Source of the DNA: Elusimicrobiota bacterium
GTDB taxonomy: Bacteria > Elusimicrobiota > UBA5214 > JBBAAG01
Direction: 5' to 3'
Assembly (NCBI GenBank): GCA_041658405.1
Contig: JBBAAG010000086.1
Location: forward strand, 1 to 11,677
DNA length: 11,677 nt
The notes under the pieces are model-generated. The model searched no databases. It worked only from the letters and a program-made list of their open reading frames with translations, and had not been told where the DNA came from. A program made the translations under genes and the position numbers. Below, piece after piece: positions 1 to 9,000 of this stretch (its first letter is position 1; every line of letters starts with the position of its first letter).

Positions 1-37
1 CGAAGAAACACCGAGCCTGAAGTATACACTGTACTAT
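1..37 (+). repeat. C-terminal tail of an A-type repeat (A0)
   Basis: The window opens with E-E-T-P and ends this fragment on the Y before the D-T-T-P-P junction. The same tail occurs at the end of A22, where the 13 bases 1-13 recur exactly at 8053-8065. At least one more A repeat therefore lies upstream. Confidence 0.8.
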
Positions 38-3000
38 GACACCACTCCGCCGGTGAGTAAGATAACAGTTCCGTCAAACAACACGTCTTTATCGAGCCTC
101 ACATCCATTACCGGCACGGCAAACGGTGATCTTTCCGGTATTGAAAGTGTAAGTATTAGTATTCAGAGAACAGAAGGTATTGCCGGGAATAGCCAGTATT
201 GGAGTTACTACAGTGGTACATGGGTTGAAGGTTCAACCTGGTGCCCGACAATTGTTACAGCCGGTACTGGAAATAAAACATGGACTTATGCAATATCTGA
301 TTCTGCATGGACTAGCGGAACACGGTATAGAATAATTTCCCGCGGGAAGGATCGTGCAGGGAATTATGATGTTACATTGGACACTGTTACATATATTTAT
401 GATACAACTGTACCGGAGACTGCATTCACAAAACCTGACCAGCAATATTATGGGTCATCTACACGGCAGTTGTTAACCATTTCAGGTACGTCTGCTGATA
501 ATCCTGCCGGCGGTGTATTAAGTGAAGTTGAAAAAGTCTACCTGCGTGTGAAACGCACTCCGGGAGATTTGTTCTGGGATAACACAACGTGGGTGAGTAA
601 TAGTTCTACCTGGGTTGTGGTTAATGCAACTATGCCGTGGACCTACGCATCGGATACTTTATGGAATGACGGATATAGGTATGACCTTAATTCCAAGGCA
701 GTAGATTTTGCTGCTAACCTCAGCGGGTGGACAACTTCTACTTTCTGGTATGACACGACAACACCTATAACAAAATTATTGAAACCAAGTTCAAATTGGC
801 AGAAAACGTTGTCTACAATTTCAGGTACTGCGTTGGATCCTGGTAGCGCAACGTATGGTTCTAAACTTGCTTACGTAAAGGTTGCAGTACAGAAAAATCC
901 GCCAACGGGTGATTGGTTTAATCCAGGCGGTACAGGCGATAAGTTTGTTGAAGGAACGACGTATTGGATTACAGCGTATTCCGATCCATTAGATTCCGGA
1001 AGTACGGTTACATGGACGTTAACAGGAGCTTCTACTCCTTCCTGGATTAACGGCGGAAATTATCTGGTTAACGCGTATTCCTATGACCAATCGTTGAATC
1101 AGTCGGCATATGTGGGGATGAATTTTACGTTTGATCAAACCGAACCGGAGGTAGGATTGCTTGTTCCTAGCTCGTCAAAGAGTTCGTACAACGCATTACC
1201 CACAATTTCAGGGACAGCAGTCGATATGGCAGGTTCTGCGAACGGGCAGATTGAATATGTACAGGTAAGAGTCTATGACGTTACGAATACGCAGTGGTAT
1301 AGCCGCGGGTTAGATGACTTTACATCGTCAATCACAGATCCTGAAACCGCATGGTTTGTTGCTACAAATACAAGCTCATGGGAAGTGTGGTACGCAACAT
1401 TTACGAAATGGTCCAGCGGGAGATATTATGAAGTAAGCACGCGTGTTCTCGATAAAGCAGGGTGGTACTGCATTAATTATTCAACAAAACAGTTCTTATA
1501 TGATGTAAGTAATCCAGAAATTGCGGTTACCAAACCGGCAAATGCGGAGTATTGGAAATCAATCGGGACAATTTCAGGGACCGCACAAGATAAACCGTAT
1601 CCCGGAAATAATTCAGGGACTAATAACAGAAGAATTGCGGTCCGCGAAAATCCTTCAATGCTGTGGTGGGATGGTTCAGCGTTTACCGGGAATAATCCGG
1701 AGGCCACATATTTCAGTATCGGTACCGGAGATGGCAGTTGGACTTACTACAGTGCTGCTTTACAGGGTATGCTGCAAAGCGGGTGTTCATACTATATCTC
1801 AAACAAGAGTTTTGATTATGCCGAAAATTATGCGGATTGGTACAACGTTCAAGGTTCAACGTTTGTTTATGATAACACTTTGCCGTCTTCAAGGATAACT
1901 TTACCCGCAGCAGCACAAGTGTATTACTCAGCATTACCCACAATCTCGGGTACTTCTACGGATGTCATTCCATCAGTTTCAACTGCACCGTTTGTTTCCG
2001 GTATGAAATATGTCAAGTTTACAATTAATGACAATACTTCCGGTACTTCGGAATACGGTAAGTATTGGGAATATCCTTCCGGCGGATGGTCTGTAAGTAC
2101 TGTTTCAACATGGACTGCTATTACAGCGGATAGCTGGGTAACATGGTATTCTACGGATGTGCCAAACGCGCAGTGGAAACAGGGGCATGAATATAATATC
2201 CGTGCATGGGCGGTAGATAATGCGTTGCCGTTACCTGGGAATGAACAGGTAGTACAGGAAAAATATTTCCGGTTTGATTCTTCAGCACCGGTTGCATATT
2301 TTGAATCACCTGCGAATAATACATATTATTCTTCTCTGGCAAGTATTACCGGTACGGCGATTGATTATCCGTTATCCCCGTTATACAGATCCGGGATGCA
2401 AAAGGTTGAGATCATGATTTACCGTGTATTTGACGGGTATTACTGGAATGGTTCATGGGTGTCAAGCGAACCTGGGGACTGGCCGGATACTACAATGACC
2501 GGGGATACTCAGGGAACCGTTAACTGGACATATAATTCACCTGTTTGGGAAAGCGGGAAAGAGTATAGGGTATCAATTAAGGGTACTGATAGTATTAGTG
2601 TGGTGAGTTCATCACGGACTTATACAGTTTATATAGATACCCATGCACCAACGTCAATTGTTACGCGGCCGGTGGAAGATACTGGATATTCCACAGTAGA
2701 TCCGTTAACTACGCTTTCCGGTACAACCGCGGATTACTGGACAGGTTCAGCGAGTTTTAAATATGCAAATATTGACAGTAACGGCGTAAAAATGTCGATT
2801 CGTCTTGATGAAGAACCTTATGGTGAAATTAATAATACTGATAAATGGTGGAAGTGGTGGACAAGTTCAGGAACATGGGAATCCGTAAGTAGTTATAGCG
2901 AAGACAATGTATTATTTACTGCTAATGTATATAATCAGTCGGATAATGTTTCATATTGGCGTTTAGCTGCACCTGAATGGGTGTCTGGTAAACGGTATCA

Positions 3001-6000
3001 AATTAGGATGAAAACTAATGATACCGTAAATAATTACGAAACACCGGTTTCTTCAAGGTCGTTTACAGTTGATATCATCCCGCCGGAAGCTAAGATAACA
3101 TATCCTGTCGATAGCGGGTTCTATAATACTATGCCAACAATCTCAGGTACCACGTCAGACGATGCTGCCGGGCCGAGTTATACCGAGCTTATCATCTGGA
3201 ACGCAACGGATAATCAGTACTGGCACGGGCCGGTTACAAAATGGGTAGTAAACACCTCGTCTTGGGTAAGAACCACGAATCTTACTTCTGCAAATACGTG
3301 GTGGCAGTATACTGACACGCCATCACCATGGACCTCGAAAAAAGTTTACCGTATAATACCGAGAGGCGTTGATAAAGCAGGGAATGTTCAGGTAGTGTAT
3401 AGTACCATATCATTCCAGATGGATACCTTAGCACCGGAAACAACTGTACAGAAACCGGTTAATAATGTGGGTTACAACGACAATACAAACGCGATTCCGC
3501 AGTTGTACGGTAGTATTGCTGATGATTATACTGGAGTTAGTGCTGCGTATGTAGCTATTCAGGATCTTAATACCGGCAAATATTTTGATGGTGCGGGTTT
3601 TAACACTACCGGTGTTGATTGGCGGCAGGCGACACTCAGTAGTGGTGCTACCTTCTGGTACTACGGTACACCCGCAATTACGTTGCCTTGGCAGAGTAGT
3701 CACCGGTATCTCGTATTATCAAAGGGTGTTGATCCTGCAACTAATGATGGGACAGAATTTGCTGTGGGTTATTCGTCAAATACGTTCTGGTATGACAATC
3801 AGGTACCAAGCGCTAAGGTTACCATTCCAATCAGCAGCGGGACATATAAATATTTAGCTACGCTTAGCGGAACTGTAACAGATGATTATAGCGGTGTAAC
3901 TGAAACTAAGCTCAAAATTTCATATCTGCTGAGTAATGATACGTATTACTGGACTGGAGTAAAGTTTGATTCTGAAAGCGTAACAGAGGTTACCGCTGTT
4001 GTCAATACTCCTGGCAGTACTTCAACAACATGGTCTTACACAGACGCTGATTTAGAAGGTTCAAATGGATGGACAAGTCAGGTTACCTATAGAGTTCAAG
4101 CGCGGGCTAAGGATACCTCTGAAAACTGGGAATCTGTAGGGCAGATGTTCCAGTTCTTATATGATAAAGAAGTGCCGGTTACATATATCATTAAGCCGGT
4201 AGTTGGCGTATACTACGGTCCAAACAATACGTTGCCATATGTCAGTGGAACAGCGGTAGATGTACCGGTGAATAGTTACGCTAATATCAGGGAAACGCTG
4301 CTGCGCGTTAAACGCGGGAGTGATGACCTCTATCTAGCAGTATCTTCCTGGACTTCAACGTCGGATACATGGATTTTGACATCCAGTACGCAACAGGCAA
4401 ATTCGCAGGCGGAATGGTCAGTTGCACAGCCGTATAATAACTGGCAAAACGGGGTACAATATTCATTGAATACCCGCGCGCTGGATCTCGCAGGAAATCT
4501 CAGCGGGTGGACTACCAGGACATTTGTGTATGATTCATCCGCACCGTATAGCGCAGTACTCCAGCCGAATACTGAGTATGAACCCGCACCATTGTCAACG
4601 TTGTCCGGTACTGCGAGTGATCCTGGAACTGTGGGGTTAAGATCAGAACTCAAGGAAGTAAAAGTTGCCGTTAGATATAACCCGCCATCAGGGAATTATT
4701 GGGATGGTTCCGGGTTTAACCAGCCGGATGTCCAGTGGTTATCCGCTCAACAGGTTGGTGGGACATGGTTAAACTGGATGTTCACAGGTTCAACGCCGAC
4801 CTGGGAAAATGGTATGAAGTATGAATTCCGTGAGAAAGCCGTTGATTACGCGGATAATGAGTCAACTGTTCAGGTTTCAACGTTTGTATACGATAACACT
4901 CAACCTACAATTGGTTTGGCATTGCCGTATAACCAGAACCGTTATAATAACTTGCCTACAATTTCAGGGACTGCAAATGATGAAGATCCTGACGGTGCAG
5001 GAGAAAAAGTTGCGTCGTGGATAAACCGTGTAGAGCTCAGAATTAAGAAACTTACAGTTTACTGGAATAATTCTATTAATAATTGGGATTCCGGGTTGAC
5101 AAGTGAGCAGGCATGGGTTGTAGTACAATCAAGCGTTACACCTATGTGGTCAGTCTGGAATACCACGTTTACTGCGTGGGAAGACGGGTTTACTTATGAA
5201 ATTAATGCGCGTGCATATGATAACGCACAAAATTTGTGTGTAGCATATACTACATGGACATTTGTTTATGACGTAACAGCCCCGCAGTCGTACGTGACAT
5301 TACCCTCAAGCGCAAGTATACGGTCAAGCGTTACAACGCTCAGCGGTACCGCCGCAGATATCGGTGCTACTGCCGGGAATGTAACACAGGTGAGATTGTT
5401 CGTTCGGGATAATTCTATAAGTAAATACTGGGATCCTTATCAGGCAACTCCGCAGTTCAGCGCAAATGCGCCGGTATGGGTTAGCGATGTTCCAACAGGT
5501 GGGGAATGGGATTATACGCATGCAAGTTTGAATTCCGCGTTAACCACGCATGTGTCGTATTACCTGCAGACACAGGCATATGACGATGCTGGTAATATTG
5601 AGTCATCGTATACTGTGAGAAGTATCACGTTCTGGGTGGATAAAACTGAACCGGATTCAATAATCATACTGCCTTCCAGCAGTAGTTTGAATGTGTTAAC
5701 TACAATATCCGGCACGGCGGATGATTATCTCGCTAAGGTCGGGCAGGTGGTGCTTGCAATACGTGATGTTACACAAGGGACAACATACTGGAATGGCGTG
5801 GATAACTGGCAGAATGGTGAGTATTGGATTAATACGACGACTACCAATGTTTCACCTGTCAACTGGATTAAAACAACTGGTTTGCCGGCATGGCAGCATG
5901 CACATCAGTATACAATGTATTCAAAGTCTAAAGATAATGCCGCTCCGGCAGTTAATGAAGAAACATCAGTTGCGTCGTTTAGTTTTACTTATGATATAAG

Positions 6001-9000
6001 CAAACCTACATCAGTAGTGACGTATCCTTCGAATAATGCAAAACTTAATGTCGTGCCTGTTATTGAAGGTACGGCGAAGGATGAACCCGCGGGGATTACG
6101 TATATGTACGTAGCGGTGCGTGAAGCGCCTACGGGGCCATGGTGGAATGGTTCTTCTACATTCAACGCAACGTCTGTGGTGTACTCAACAGCAGCACTTA
6201 GCGGTTCAGGGCCGATTTGGTCGTGGACATGGCAATGCCCGACGTTACGTGATGGGTATACTTATTTACTAAGTTATAAATCTAAAGATGTTGCGACTAA
6301 CGAAGAATCCGCAAAGACTGATGTTCAGTTCTCGTATGATATCACAGCACCGGTTTCCGCTGTTATAACACCTGCGCATAATTCGATAAAAAATGTGATG
6401 GCAACTATCACAGGTACTGCTTCTGATGTATCAGGAATACAGAAGATTGAAGTTGCGGTACAGGCTAACCCTCCTACGGGCAAATGGTGGACTGGAACTA
6501 CATTTACTGCGGATGCTGAGTTATGGTACAACGCTGAGGATACGAACTGGAAATGGACAAGCGGTAGCGCGAATTATCCTATATGGGAAAGCGGGAAAAA
6601 TTATCTCGTAAAAAGCCGTGCGTATGATTTAGCTGGCAATACTGAAACTGTTACCACAACAGGTCTTGATGAAACATGGTTTGATTTTGATAATGTTGTG
6701 CCTGTTAGCACGGTTACTTATCCAGTACCTGGTGTGATTTATAGCGCAATTAGTTCAATATCGGGTACAGTCTATGATGACTATAGCGGGCCGAATTCTA
6801 TGAGGTTAAAAGTTTATAATGAAACTGATAACCGGTATTGGGACGGGAGTTCATTTATCCTGGATTCCACATGGGTTGCAGTTAGTAATGTTTATCAAAC
6901 TTCATGGACTTATACAACAACAGTTGCGTGGTCCAGCGGGAAACGGTACCAGGTATTGGTCGAAGCTACTGACAGAGCGGCAAATACTGAGACTGATTTA
7001 CCGTCATACGATACAAGGTTTAGTTATGATTATACGCGCCCGAATTCGTTCCTTACGTTACCCGAAACTGCGAAATATTATCATACCGTTCAGACGGTTA
7101 GCGGTACTGCTGAAGATACAATTCCAACCGGCGGTGCGTTATCCGCTGGTGTTGAGTCAAACTTCAACGGTGTTGCAATACTGGATAAAACAATTAGGAA
7201 GTGGTGGAATGGTTCATCGTTTGGTAGTGATACTGCGATCTATGAAAACGTATACGGCGCGACGAGCTGGACTTATGCGTTTGATAATACCAGATGGACT
7301 GACGGGCATCAGTATTTGGTTATTAGCCGCGCAAAGGATAAATCATCACCGGCATTAGAAGAAACTGAAGTAACCGTGGGTGTTGATTCCAATACATTTA
7401 TTTGTGATATGTCAACGCCAACCAGTAAAATTACACTCCCGGCGGACTGGGCAACTATCAACACTCTAACCACAATCTCCGGGACAAGTACGGATACTGC
7501 GAGTAGCAGCGGGGTGAGATTAACAAAAGCTGGAGTCTATAATCAAACCTCTGCGTTATGGTGGGATGGTAATGATTTCACCGGAAGTGAACAATACTTT
7601 GATGCTTCTTCATTATCCAGCGGGAATACAGTGTGGGCATACACAGGGTTTGAGAGTAAGCTTGTCACTCATTCGACCTATACTGTTTATACAAAAGCGT
7701 ATGACAACGCATTGCCGTTACCAGGGAATTATGAAACCGTTCTGTCTTCAGTTAATTTTAGGTATGACATTACGAAACCGACTTCTGTAATTACCGGGAT
7801 CAGTTCAAATATGAAGAGCCTCACGACGGTATCGGGTACTTCTTATGATAAGTTTGGCGTGGGTTCAGTAAAAATATTGGTTCGTAATTTAACCTATAGT
7901 GCAACATATTGGCAGGGTGGGAGTTCGTGGAATTCAAATGAAACGTGGCATACGGTTACTGATAAAGAAAATTGGAACACGTCGGTTATTCCCGCATGGG
8001 TTGACGGTGTGACATACCAGGTAAAATCACGGGCGATTGATAATGCCTCTAACGAAGAAACACCGGGGTATTCTGTTACATTCAACTATGACACCACGCG
8101 TCCGTTGTCAAGAGTAACTTATCCTGCAAATAGCGGGTATTATTCAAGTGTTGCTACTCTTTCAGGTACGGCAAGTGATAGTTTCAGCGGTATACAGTAT
8201 GTTAAAGTCATTATTAAATGCACGGCAGGTGATGCTGCACGGTTGAATAAGTATTATAACGGCAGCGGGTCATGGGTTAGTGATGTTCAGGAACTCGATA
8301 CTACCTGGGTTTCTGCGGAAAGTAAGTGGTATCGCAGTACAGGGTTACCGTCATGGGTAAATAATGAGCAGTACCAAATTCAGTGTAAGGCATATGATAA
8401 CGCTGAGAATTCTGAAATTGAACCTCTGGATGCGGGGTCTACATGGAGAAATGACCAGACTGCACCGTCGGCTGAAGTGGTATTACCTGAGATGCCGGAG
8501 AAAGCATATCATTCAATACCTACGATTACAGGTACGGCAAATGATACGTACGGTATTACAAGGGTTGAGACAAAGATTTTTGATACTATTGCGACGCGTA
8601 CTTGGAATCAGGCAACAAACGGCGGGCTTGGCGCGTGGGATGATGGTGATCAGGAAACGTGGAACCTGGCAAACGGTTCCTCTACCGCGGGAGGGACTAT
8701 TACATGGACATATATATCAACAGGTACGGAATATTCATGGACTAACTCACGGACATACAGAGTTAATGTGCGTTCTAAAGATTTGACCGGTACATATCAG
8801 ACAGGGTATTCTACGTCAACATTTATCTATGATATCGCTGCGCCAATAGCGGCTGTTACAAATCCTGTCGGAGGAAGTAAGATATCTAGTTTGTCTACAA
8901 TCTCGGGTACCAGCAGGGATTATGAAACCGTAACAAATATTGTTAAGATGCGTATCTTCCGTAATTCAGACGGTAAATACTGGGATCGTATATCTGAAAC

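Noticed and set aside
51..61. GTGAGTAAG resembling a eukaryotic splice donor, also near 592-600
   Set aside because: The reading frame runs straight through both sites with the repeat pattern intact, so no intron is indicated.
4330..4653. A 107-codon minus-strand frame
   Set aside because: It is antisense to A12-A13 and has no recognisable motif or upstream signals. The other minus-strand frames (for example 3428-3703 and 10427-10726) are likewise antisense shadows.
4979..5014. D-E-D-P-D-G-A-G-E in A14 as an EF-hand calcium loop
   Set aside because: It matches only the first positions of the loop; later ligand positions are Lys or Ala. It sits in the variable acidic turn right after S-G-T-A-x, which is acidic in many units.
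6819..7358. A 179-codon + strand frame with its own ATG and stop
   Set aside because: It lies inside A19-A20 one base out of register with the giant frame, has an Arg/Ile/Leu-rich composition without domain features, and no ribosome site that stands out. It is a shadow of the real gene, as are the shorter + strand frames in the same register at 1521-1898 and 8364-8786.
8869..8890. Purine-rich GGAGGAAG that could be a ribosome binding site
   Set aside because: It falls inside the A25 repeat with no start codon at suitable spacing that opens a plausible gene; it simply encodes part of the opening strand.
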